Shown here: in pieces, positions 30,353 to 38,083 of the stretch
Numbering within the stretch: the first letter of the stretch is position 1
How the letters are laid out: the number at the start of each line of letters is the position of its first letter
Assembly (NCBI RefSeq): GCF_016595435.1
Contig: NZ_JAENIJ010000003.1
Location: 176,173 to 240,172, forward strand
Source of the DNA: Luteolibacter pohnpeiensis
Lineage (GTDB): Bacteria; Verrucomicrobiota; Verrucomicrobiia; Verrucomicrobiales; Akkermansiaceae
Length of the DNA stretch: 64,000 nucleotides
Direction: 5' to 3'
The notes under the pieces: generated by a model
The model's input: only the letters and a program-made list of their open reading frames with translations
Told to the model about the DNA's origin: nothing
Database searches by the model: none
Position numbers and translations under genes: made by a program

Positions 30353-31402
30353 ATGATTCAGGATTTATCCGACATCGGCATGGAGGTTCCGGTTTCCGGG
30401 ATCGAAAAAGAGCTGCGCAACCTGTGGGCTCAGGACGAGGCACGGACCAATGCGTCCCTGATGAATCTCGTGATTTACTCGGAGAAAAAAGGCTCACTGG
30501 CCGAGAACTCCGCGTTCATCCGTTGCCTCACCCAGGACCACGCCTGCCGGGCGATTCTGGTCGAAATCGATCGCTCGATCGAAGAAAAGAGCCTGCGTGC
30601 GTGGATCACCACTCATTGCCATCTTGCCAACGGCAAAAAGTCGATTTGCTGTGAGCAGGTTGCCTTCCATTTGACCGGCAGGGTGACCGGACGATTCCGC
30701 AATACGGTGTTCTCGCATCTGGATTCCGACTTGCCGCTGGTGTTTTGGTGGCAGGGCGAGCTTTCGGATATTTTCACGGAGCGCCTTGCCAGCGTGATCG
30801 ATCGTCTGATTGTCGATAGCTCATCGTGGGAGCAACCTGCGGCGACTTTTGATCGTCTCACTGAAGCGATGGAAGCCAGCAGCAAGCTGATCCTGCAGGA
30901 TCTCGCTTGGACACGGACCTGGCAATTCCGCGTCGGTGTTGCCGGACTTTTTGACGATCCCGTCGCGCAGGCCGCATTGCCGAAGATGGAGAGCATTCGC
31001 ATCGTCCATCATCCCAAGCACCGGAATTGCGCGTTGCAGTTGCTCGCGTGGCTGTCGATTCAGGCCGGATGGAATCCGACTGCGAAACCGGAGAAGGGCG
31101 CGACGAAGTTCTCCTTTGCCGCAAAAGGTGGAGAAATCGCGATCGTGCTCGAAGCCGATCCGAATTCGGCTGCTTTGGGCGAATTGGTGATGAGTGCGGG
31201 CGAAACCACCGTTTCTCTGAAGTGCAACAAGGAGTCAGGCATGGTGCTGCGGAAGATCGAATCTCCGATGTATCACGCCAGCTCGGTGTCACCGGCGGAT
31301 CCAGAGCCTGCTACCGAACTGATCGCCCTGCAGCTTTCGCGCGGTGGGAAAAACTCGTTGTTCAAAAAGATCCTGCCACGGTTCCGCGAGCTGTTAAGCT
31401 GA
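30353..31402 (+). CDS. opcA: Glucose-6-phosphate dehydrogenase assembly protein OpcA
   Basis: A 349-residue protein of the OpcA family, which activates Zwf by assembly or redox interaction in cyanobacteria and actinobacteria. Family features include ASLMNLVIYSEKKGSLAE near the N-terminus, HLDSDLPLVFWWQGEL in the middle, IRIVHHPKHRNCALQLLAWL, and an SLKC region near the end. The position directly after zwf supports the call. It converges tail-to-tail with the next gene, leaving a single base between the stop codons. Confidence 0.9.
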   Translation: MIQDLSDIGMEVPVSGIEKELRNLWAQDEARTNASLMNLVIYSEKKGSLAENSAFIRCLTQDHACRAILVEIDRSIEEKSLRAWITTHCHLANGKKSICCEQVAFHLTGRVTGRFRNTVFSHLDSDLPLVFWWQGELSDIFTERLASVIDRLIVDSSSWEQPAATFDRLTEAMEASSKLILQDLAWTRTWQFRVGVAGLFDDPVAQAALPKMESIRIVHHPKHRNCALQLLAWLSIQAGWNPTAKPEKGATKFSFAAKGGEIAIVLEADPNSAALGELVMSAGETTVSLKCNKESGMVLRKIESPMYHASSVSPADPEPATELIALQLSRGGKNSLFKKILPRFRELLS

Positions 31403-31403
31403 G

Positions 31404-32420
31404 TTACTCACTTGCGGGGTGCTCATCCTTGAGATGCTCCGCGAGAACATCACGGCCGAAATCTCCATCGAAATCCCGCCAAACGGTGTGGATGTGATTG
31501 GCGTTGTTCTGGATGTTGCAGGCTTCGATGAGAAAGCGTTTTCCCTGGATGCGATAGTAATACGCCTCGCCGGGGGCGAGACTGCCGGCCCAGCCGAAAT
31601 GGAGGTTTTCCAAGTCTTCCCGCGCGCGACCCATGGCCTTGTTCGCAACTTCGCGGCGGTAGCGATTGGCGTATTCGCCGATCAAATCGAGCAGGGCGCG
31701 CTTTTGCGAGGCCGTCATGTCGGCGGCTGAAATGCCGACTTCCTCAAGCTGGGTTACCTTCCGGTTCGCTCCGGTGAGGATTTCGGCGGGCGCTTTTTCG
31801 GAGTAGATCACAGGCTTTCCGGCTTCCTGGAGGGTGGCAGCGAGAGTCCGGGCGAGGTTTTCTTCCTTCGCCAACGGTTGAGTTCCTGCCATTTCGCCCT
31901 CTTTGACGATGCCCGGATTGGCTCCTAAAAACGACGGCGTGCAGGAGATGGATTTACCTGCGACGATCGTGAAATTCACCGAGACGTGATGTCCTTCGAA
32001 GCTCCAACCCCAGGTTCCATCCGCAGTGGGATCGCCAAACAGGGTGACGGCGTATTTTTTGGGATCACGGTAAGTTGGATTTTTCTCCATTTCCGCGAGC
32101 AGGCTTTCGAGCGAAATGATGGTCTCAACCTTAGTGACTCCGTTTTCGCTCATTCCGGAATGCAGCAACTGCTTGCAAAGCTCAAGCTGCTCCGGGGTCA
32201 AATCGCCGACCGGAAGTCCCTTGCGATCCCTCGGGATGTAATGCCAGTCTTCGCGCGATTCTGCGGCGAAGGGAAAACTTGCTTTGCCCGTTTGCGCTTC
32301 GTCCAAGCTGCTCAAAAACGATTTCGCCGCGGTGGCCATTTCAGTCGCAGCGGATTCGGCCGGAGCGGGGGCTGCGTGAGCCACGACCGCGCAAATCATC
32401 CAGCAAAAGAGGGATTTCAT
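31404..32420 (-). CDS. Secreted DUF3500 protein
   Basis: A 338-residue exported protein (signal peptide MKSLFCWMICAVVAHAAPA). It matches DUF3500: WHYIPRDRKGLPVGDLTPEQ, a family hallmark, followed by YRDPKKYAVTLFGDP, WGWSFEGHHVSVNFT and a C-terminal FLIEACNIQNNANHIHTVWRDFDGDFG. The conserved histidines and tryptophans suggest a possible metal or ligand site, but the family has no established function. It stands alone. Confidence 0.88.
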   Translation of the reverse strand: MKSLFCWMICAVVAHAAPAPAESAATEMATAAKSFLSSLDEAQTGKASFPFAAESREDWHYIPRDRKGLPVGDLTPEQLELCKQLLHSGMSENGVTKVETIISLESLLAEMEKNPTYRDPKKYAVTLFGDPTADGTWGWSFEGHHVSVNFTIVAGKSISCTPSFLGANPGIVKEGEMAGTQPLAKEENLARTLAATLQEAGKPVIYSEKAPAEILTGANRKVTQLEEVGISAADMTASQKRALLDLIGEYANRYRREVANKAMGRAREDLENLHFGWAGSLAPGEAYYYRIQGKRFLIEACNIQNNANHIHTVWRDFDGDFGRDVLAEHLKDEHPASE

Positions 32421-32472
32421 GATGGCATCCCATACGAAGCCCGGTCCTAGGACTAGTCAGAAATTCGACGTT

Positions 32473-33660
32473 TCAATCAAATTGTCTCAGAAAAGCCAAT
32501 GCACCATGCGCGGCACGAGTCCCGGTCGCGAAGCAACCTTGCATCAAATAGCCGCCCGTGGGGGCTTCCCAATCGATCATTTCGCCCGCCGCAAACAGAC
32601 CGGGCAGTTTCTTGAGCATCAGGTCTTCATTCAATTCCGACCAACCGATGCCACCGGCTGATGAAATCGCTTCCTCAATCGGCCGAGGGCAGGTGAGGGG
32701 AATCACGTGATGCTTCACCTCGCGCGCCAGAGATTCGATGCTCGGGTAGTCCTTTTGTGAGAGCAGGGCGTGGGCTGCATCGCTGAGTTTCCAGGCGGAT
32801 CTGGCGATTTTCAGGAAGTCTTTGCGCGGATTGCCGAGCTTTGAGATGAGGCCGGCTTCGTCAAAGGTCGGCTTGAAATCGATGGCGATCGCTGGATGGG
32901 CTTGCGAACGAAGTTCGTGCCCGAGCTGATAGATTGCTCCGCCCTCCAGGCCATAGCGGGTGAGCATCAACTCGCCGATCGCGAGCTGGTTGCGAGCGCG
33001 GACGTGAATGTTTTTCAGCGGCTGACCTTCGATGACTTCGACGATTTCATCCGGCCAAGCATGCTCCCAGCCACAATTGGCCGGTTGCAGTGGGTGGATT
33101 TGCACGCCGATTTTGGTTAGAACCTCGGTCCATGATCCATCTGAACCGGTGTTGGGCCAGGAACCGCCGCCGAGCGCGAGGATGACGGCATCGGTTTCGT
33201 GGCTGGCACCCTGTCCGAATTCGAGCCGAATCGGGCTACCGGGTTGGATGCGAGCAAGCCGGTGATTCATTTCGAATCGCGTGCCGTTTTCCTTCAATCG
33301 GCCGACCCATCGCCGGAGCAGCGGAGCGGCTTTGAGTGCTTTCGGGTAAACCCGTCCACTGCTGGCCTGAAAGGTCTCAACACCAAGGTCTGCCGCCCAG
33401 GCGCGGAGATCCTGTGGGGTGAATTCGCCAATCAGCTTTTGGAAAAAATCGTTCGCCAAATCCGGCCCACGGTAGCGGGTGACGAAGGATGCGAGATCTT
33501 CGCCATGGGTCAGATTCAGGCCGCCTTTGCCGGCGATCAGGAATTTTCGGCCAACTGATGGCTTGGCATCAAACAACGTGACCTCAGCCCCGGCCGCGGA
33601 AGCGATTTCGGCAGCGCGCAATCCGGCAGGGCCGCCGCCGATGATGGAAATTCGGCCCAT
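32473..33660 (-). CDS. HI0933/YhiN-family flavoprotein
   Basis: A 395-residue FAD-dependent oxidoreductase. The dinucleotide-binding motif ISIIGGGPAGLRAAEIASAAG starts the protein; FLIAGKGGLNLTHGED and AVILALGGGSWPNTGSDG follow, and the C-terminal FAD loop is GLFAAGEMIDWEAPTGGYLMQ, all matching the HI0933 family (TIGR03862-type, BaiN-like). The physiological substrate is unknown. It lies five bases downstream of kdsD, so they form an operon. Confidence 0.9.
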   Translation of the reverse strand: MGRISIIGGGPAGLRAAEIASAAGAEVTLFDAKPSVGRKFLIAGKGGLNLTHGEDLASFVTRYRGPDLANDFFQKLIGEFTPQDLRAWAADLGVETFQASSGRVYPKALKAAPLLRRWVGRLKENGTRFEMNHRLARIQPGSPIRLEFGQGASHETDAVILALGGGSWPNTGSDGSWTEVLTKIGVQIHPLQPANCGWEHAWPDEIVEVIEGQPLKNIHVRARNQLAIGELMLTRYGLEGGAIYQLGHELRSQAHPAIAIDFKPTFDEAGLISKLGNPRKDFLKIARSAWKLSDAAHALLSQKDYPSIESLAREVKHHVIPLTCPRPIEEAISSAGGIGWSELNEDLMLKKLPGLFAAGEMIDWEAPTGGYLMQGCFATGTRAAHGALAFLRQFD

Positions 33661-33665
33661 GCCGG

Positions 33666-34637
33666 TTAGATGATTTTCAAGCGGGCGAAGTCCTGTGTGT
33701 CGATGAGCCCGATCGGCTTGCCATCGGCATCCAGCACGACCACGTCATCGATCCGATTGTGGCCGATCATTTTAACGGCTTCGACGGCCAATGAGTCGGC
33801 ATCCACACTGATCGGATTGCGGGTCATCAGCTCAACCACGGGTCGCTGGCCCAGCATCGGATCTTTTTGGAAGGAACGGGCAAAGTCACCGTGGGTGAAA
33901 ATCCCGGCGAGCCTGCCCTCGGGCGTGAGAATGATCGCCGCACCGGAGCGGGTTTGGTTCATCATGTGCAGGGCATCAATCACCGTCGCCGCTTCGGAGA
34001 CGATCGGCAGCGCGGCATCGGATCGCATGATGTCGGAGACCTTGGTCAAAAGCGCGCGGCCAAGCGAGCCACCCGGATGGAACTTGGCAAAATCCTCCTC
34101 GGTGAAACCGCGTGCTTCCAGCAGGACCATCGCCAAGGCATCGCCCATCACCAGCATCGCGGTGGATGAGGAGGTCGGCGCGAGGTTCAGCGGGCAGGCT
34201 TCACGGTCGACCGAGGTATCAAGCGTGACATCGCAGTGCTGGGAGAGGGTGGAGCTGGGCTTGCCGGTCATGGCGATCATTCGGACTTCGAATCGCTTGA
34301 TGAATGGCAGCAAATCAAGGAGTTCGGAGGTTTCTCCGGAGTAGGAGAGCAGAATGACGGCATCGCCGTCCGAGACGATTCCGAGATCGCCGTGAAGGGC
34401 GTTTTGAGAATTCAGAACGACCGCCGTGGCGCCGGTGGAATTCAGGGTGGCGGCGATTTTGTGGCCGATGTTGCCGGATTTTCCGATGCCCACGACGATG
34501 ATTTTGCCCCGTTGGTCCAGGGTCGATTGCATGATTTCGACCGCTGCCGTGAAGGATGCGTCGAGCCGGGCAGACATTTGCCGCAGTCCATCTGTTTCGA
34601 TCTCAATGACGGACCGGGCGCGGGCGAGAAAATCCAT
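33666..34637 (-). CDS. kdsD: Arabinose-5-phosphate isomerase (KdsD/KpsF/GutQ family)
   Basis: A 323-residue SIS-CBS-CBS protein that interconverts ribulose-5-phosphate and arabinose-5-phosphate for KDO, the inner-core sugar of lipopolysaccharide. The SIS domain contains VVGIGKSGNIGHKIAATLNSTG, HGDLGIVSDGDAVILLSYSGET and the LNLAPTSSSTAMLVMGDALA stretch; two CBS domains follow from about residue 205. The start is the ATG at 34637 (MDFLARARSVIEIE); the earlier ATG gives a hydrophobic, non-homologous head. Confidence 0.93.
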   Translation of the reverse strand: MDFLARARSVIEIETDGLRQMSARLDASFTAAVEIMQSTLDQRGKIIVVGIGKSGNIGHKIAATLNSTGATAVVLNSQNALHGDLGIVSDGDAVILLSYSGETSELLDLLPFIKRFEVRMIAMTGKPSSTLSQHCDVTLDTSVDREACPLNLAPTSSSTAMLVMGDALAMVLLEARGFTEEDFAKFHPGGSLGRALLTKVSDIMRSDAALPIVSEAATVIDALHMMNQTRSGAAIILTPEGRLAGIFTHGDFARSFQKDPMLGQRPVVELMTRNPISVDADSLAVEAVKMIGHNRIDDVVVLDADGKPIGLIDTQDFARLKII

Positions 34638-34754
34638 GCCCCATCGAACGGCGGATGGGAAGATTTGGCAAGTGGTGAGAATGACGAACACGGCAATGGG
34701 CATGATCCATTTTCCCACTGGCCAAGTCACCAACGCGGAAATACCCTGAACCTC

Positions 34755-35309
34755 ATGAAAGTCGTAAAGTTAGCGATCCTGGCGAGTGCGTTATTTCTGA
34801 CCGGCGCGCGCGCTACCACCATCAGCATGGTGCCGATTTTTGAACCCTTGAGTTTGCACGGCACCGACAGCGACGATGCGATTTCCGAAATCGGCGAAGC
34901 TCTCCAGGCAACGGTGCTTTGTCGGCCCATGGCTCTAACGGGTGCTTTTCCGGAAGTTTTGGTCGATTCCATCCGCAGTCCGCACAAGGTGCCGACGAAC
35001 AACCCGAATTACACGGTGGATGAGGTGAATTTGCTGGTGCTCTGCAATGTCGGAATCAGTGGCGAGATGACCGATGACGGCTTGCTGGTGCGGCTAGATG
35101 TGGCGAATTTATCAATTCCCGCCGATGTCGATTTGACCAGCCGCCAGGTGCTGAACCTGGCGATTGTCGCTCTGCGTAAGACGCTTGAGGTTTATCAAGC
35201 TCCGCAAGCGGACATTTTGAAGGTCAAGGTCGTGATCATGGGAGTCGACGACGCGAAGGCATCCCTGAAGGACCTCGATGTGACTTTTGAAATGCCCGGA
35301 GCGCCCTGA
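34755..35309 (+). CDS. Secreted protein of unknown function
   Basis: A 184-residue exported protein from the ATG at 34755 (signal peptide MKVVKLAILASALFLTGARA). An in-frame open region runs upstream to 34236, but that part is antisense to kdsD and is not coding. The mature part is mixed alpha/beta (ISMVPIFEPLSL, VDEVNLLVLCNVGISGEMTDDGLLVRLDVANLS, DILKVKVVIMGVDDA). I do not recognise a family. Next gene is pyrH, 74 bases downstream. Confidence 0.65.
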   Translation: MKVVKLAILASALFLTGARATTISMVPIFEPLSLHGTDSDDAISEIGEALQATVLCRPMALTGAFPEVLVDSIRSPHKVPTNNPNYTVDEVNLLVLCNVGISGEMTDDGLLVRLDVANLSIPADVDLTSRQVLNLAIVALRKTLEVYQAPQADILKVKVVIMGVDDAKASLKDLDVTFEMPGAP

Positions 35310-35383
35310 ACCTTGGATCGGATGGTATTTAGCCTTTCCAAACAGGGGGTGATTCCGCTTCCCTTTCGTCCAACTACCAACCT

Positions 35384-36121
35384 ATGACCTCGAAGCCTGC
35401 CGATCCCCGACCTTTCAAACGTGCTATCTTGAAACTCAGCGGCGAAGCTCTCCGTGAACCTGGTTCACGGGACAATATTTCGCCAGAAATCGTGGACCGC
35501 ATCGCGGTCGAGATTCGCGAAGCGATCGATACCGGCCTGGAACTCGGCATCGTGGTCGGCGGTGGAAATTTCTGGCGCGGAGCCAGTGCTTCCGCCCGTG
35601 GCATGGACCGCGCGACCGCTGACTACGTCGGCATGTTGGCTACGGTGATGAATGCATTGGCCATTGAGGGCGCTCTTGAGCATCACGGTGTGAGCTGCAT
35701 CGTCCATTCGGCGATCGAGATGAAAAACGTTGCGGAGCCATTCATCCGCCGCCGTGCCGAGCATCAACTGGAGACTGGAAAAGTGGTGATTTTTGCAGCT
35801 GGCACCGGCAACCCGTTTTTCTCGACCGATACCACTGCCGCACTCCGCGCGAGCGAAATGAATGCGGACATCATCCTGAAAGCGACCCAGGTCGATGGCG
35901 TTTACGATAGCGATCCTCGCAAAAATCCGGATGCCGTCCGCTATGAGACTGTCACCTTCCAGGAGTGCCTTTCCAAGCGCTTGAGCGTCATGGATGCCAC
36001 TGCATTCAGCCTTTGCATGGACAACCACATTCCGATCGTGGTGTTCGACCTCGCCCCGCATGGCAACCTTTCCCATGCCCTCCGCAGCCAGCCGATCGGC
36101 ACGTTGGTTCACGGCGAATGA
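35384..36121 (+). CDS. pyrH: UMP kinase
   Basis: A 245-residue amino-acid-kinase-fold enzyme that phosphorylates UMP to UDP. It shows [47 protein letters not shown], and [25 protein letters not shown], all diagnostic for bacterial PyrH. It precedes frr, as in many bacteria (pyrH-frr). Confidence 0.97.
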   Translation: MTSKPADPRPFKRAILKLSGEALREPGSRDNISPEIVDRIAVEIREAIDTGLELGIVVGGGNFWRGASASARGMDRATADYVGMLATVMNALAIEGALEHHGVSCIVHSAIEMKNVAEPFIRRRAEHQLETGKVVIFAAGTGNPFFSTDTTAALRASEMNADIILKATQVDGVYDSDPRKNPDAVRYETVTFQECLSKRLSVMDATAFSLCMDNHIPIVVFDLAPHGNLSHALRSQPIGTLVHGE

Positions 36122-36144
36122 TTTTTCCCTAACCCCCACAGATT

Positions 36145-36711
36145 ATGGACCCGGATACAGCAATTTTAGAAGTCGAGGATGCGATGTCGAAATGCGTGGA
36201 CTACCTGCTCCACGAGTTCGCTGGTGTTCGCACTGGTAAGGCAAGCCCTGCTCTGATCGAAAATCTCGACGTCCACGTTCATGCTTACGGTGCGGTGAGC
36301 AAACTGAAGAGCCTCGCGGTGATCAACTCGCCAGAACCCCGGATGTTGGTGGTTCAGCCGTTTGACCCATCGACCACTCGTGACATCGAGCGGGCGATTC
36401 GTGAATCGAAACTGAACCTCAATCCAGCCGCCGCAGATCGCTCGATTCGCGTGCCAATTCCGGAGCTCTCGGAAGAGCGCCGTCGCGACATGGTGAAGCT
36501 GATCAAGCAACTCGCCGAGGAAGCCAAGGTGCGTCTGCGTGCCGCCCGCAAGGAAGGCATGGATTCGGCGAAAAAGATGAAGGCGGACAATTTGCTTACC
36601 GAAGACAGCCAGAAGGATTTCGAAAAGCAGGTTCAGGAACTGACCAATCAGTTCACCAAAAAAATCGACGAGCATGCGGTCGCGAAAGAAGCCGACCTGA
36701 TGAAAGTCTGA
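36145..36711 (+). CDS. frr: Ribosome recycling factor
   Basis: A 188-residue factor that splits the post-termination ribosome with EF-G. The family pattern is complete: LLHEFAGVRTGKASPALIENL, VINSPEPRMLVVQPFDPST, IRVPIPELSEERRRDMVKLIK and a C-terminal helix. It begins 23 bases after pyrH. A long hairpin follows. Confidence 0.97.
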   Translation: MDPDTAILEVEDAMSKCVDYLLHEFAGVRTGKASPALIENLDVHVHAYGAVSKLKSLAVINSPEPRMLVVQPFDPSTTRDIERAIRESKLNLNPAAADRSIRVPIPELSEERRRDMVKLIKQLAEEAKVRLRAARKEGMDSAKKMKADNLLTEDSQKDFEKQVQELTNQFTKKIDEHAVAKEADLMKV

Positions 36712-36735
36712 TTTCAGAAAAATTCAAAGAGTCAA

Positions 36736-36787
36736 CGGCCAACGGGTCAATCATGAAGCCAGTTAGGCATCATGGACTCGTTGGCCG
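36736..36787 (+). terminator. Long hairpin after frr
   Basis: CGGCCAACGGGTC and GACTCGTTGGCCG pair in 12 of 13 positions, and an inner stem ATGAAGCC/GGCATCAT (7 of 8) closes a five-base loop. ATTTGTTT follows, so it can act as a terminator of the pyrH-frr unit. Confidence 0.6.
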
Positions 36788-36917
36788 ATTTGTTTCGATG
36801 CGGGAGATCCGAGATTTCCCGCAACCAACAGGGGTTTGCTGCGGTTAGTTCTGGTGATTCCGCGCATGATGGATCGGTTGATCCAAATTTCAGGGATCAT
36901 CCAAAACCTTAATACTT

Positions 36918-37862
36918 ATGAAGCCTCAGGAATCCCCCCAACCATTGATTGGACGCCGCAATTTACTACAGGCGCTCATCGCCGCTCCGACGACTGCGTT
37001 ATTTGCAAATTATGCATTTGGCGAAGAAGAAACATCAGCCGTTTCCCATGAATTAGCGTTAGCTGCAGCGACGATGGGACTGATTTCAACCAACGTCGCC
37101 TCGGTGATGCCGGAGACGACCGAAGGGCCGTATTATGTGGATCCGAAATTGGTTAGAAGTGACATCACCGAGGACCGCAAAGGCATTCTGTTGCGGCTCA
37201 AAGTGCAAGTGGTGACAGCGGATTGCCAGCCGGTCAAAAGTGCTCGGGTGGATCTGTGGCATTGTGACGCTACGGGGAATTACTCGGGTTTTGAAATGCA
37301 GGCCGAGGAAGGCGCGGAAAAGAAAACCTTCCTCCGTGGAACGCAGATGACGGATGAGTTCGGCGTGGTGACTTTTGAGACCATTTATCCAGGCTGGTAT
37401 CGAGGCCGGACGACGCACCTCCACTACAAGGTATTTTTGGATGAGAAGACCGTGCTCACCAGCCAGATCTTTTTCCCGGATGCGTTGAGCGAATACATTT
37501 ACCTGAAGCATCCGGTTTACCATCGCGATGAGACAAGAGACACCCTGAACAGCTTGGATGGGATCGCCACGCAGGCAGGGGAAGGTTCCTACTGTTCCAT
37601 TCGCGAGCAGAAAGATCGCTACATTGCAGCTTTAGTGGTGGGCATCGATCCGAAGGCTGAATGGAAAGAAGGCGGTCAGGGAATGGGCGGTAGTCGTCCT
37701 CCAGGAGGTGGAGATTCTTCACGCCCGCCGGGCCCTCCCCCAAATGGGACCGATGGGAAAAGGCCACCCGGTCCACCTCCAGGCGGTTCTGGAGGCCCAG
37801 GAGGAACTGGCGGCCCAACCGGCAGGCGGGATGAGAATACCAAGATTTTCCCCGGCAGCTAA
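36918..37862 (+). CDS. Exported intradiol ring-cleavage dioxygenase with Gly/Pro-rich tail
   Basis: A 314-residue protein related to protocatechuate/catechol dioxygenases, which split catechols between the hydroxyls with Fe(III). The N-terminus has an Arg-Arg pair followed by a hydrophobic stretch (RRNLLQALIAAPTTALFANYA), Tat-like. Catalytic-domain motifs are TEGPYYVDPKLVRSDIT, ARVDLWHCDATGNYSGF and the iron-ligand region FETIYPGWYRGRTTHLHYKVF with its Tyr-His-His ligands. Residues 255-314 are rich in glycine and proline, low complexity. Such exported intradiol enzymes are often annotated in planctomycetes and verrucomicrobia; the substrate is uncertain. Confidence 0.88.
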   Translation: MKPQESPQPLIGRRNLLQALIAAPTTALFANYAFGEEETSAVSHELALAAATMGLISTNVASVMPETTEGPYYVDPKLVRSDITEDRKGILLRLKVQVVTADCQPVKSARVDLWHCDATGNYSGFEMQAEEGAEKKTFLRGTQMTDEFGVVTFETIYPGWYRGRTTHLHYKVFLDEKTVLTSQIFFPDALSEYIYLKHPVYHRDETRDTLNSLDGIATQAGEGSYCSIREQKDRYIAALVVGIDPKAEWKEGGQGMGGSRPPGGGDSSRPPGPPPNGTDGKRPPGPPPGGSGGPGGTGGPTGRRDENTKIFPGS

Positions 37863-37915
37863 TTCGCTCAACTTGATCCCACGGTCCTTGCGGTATCGTG
37901 GCTGTTTATAATCCG

Positions 37916-37947
37916 ATGCCAGGCAGGTTCACCAAACTGCCTGGCAT
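37916..37947 (+). terminator. Rho-independent terminator of the dioxygenase gene
   Basis: ATGCCAGGCAG and CTGCCTGGCAT form a perfect 11-bp stem around a 10-base loop, followed by TTGTTTTA. Confidence 0.9.
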
Positions 37948-38083
37948 TTGTTTTACTTGGTGATGTGGCTGGCTGTCCATTCGGGCGATACTTGCCTTGT
38001 TGCAGATTGAGTTCAGAGAGCTGAAAGGGTGCGACGTGGCTTTCGGATTCCGAGATGTTGTCATAATACCTTTACAGATTGAA

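Noticed and set aside
31403..31403. A regulatory region between opcA and the DUF3500 gene
   Set aside because: Only one base separates the convergent stop codons; nothing can be there.
34236..34754. In-frame open extension upstream of the secreted protein at 34755
   Set aside because: It is antisense to kdsD, and the signal peptide starts at the ATG at 34755.
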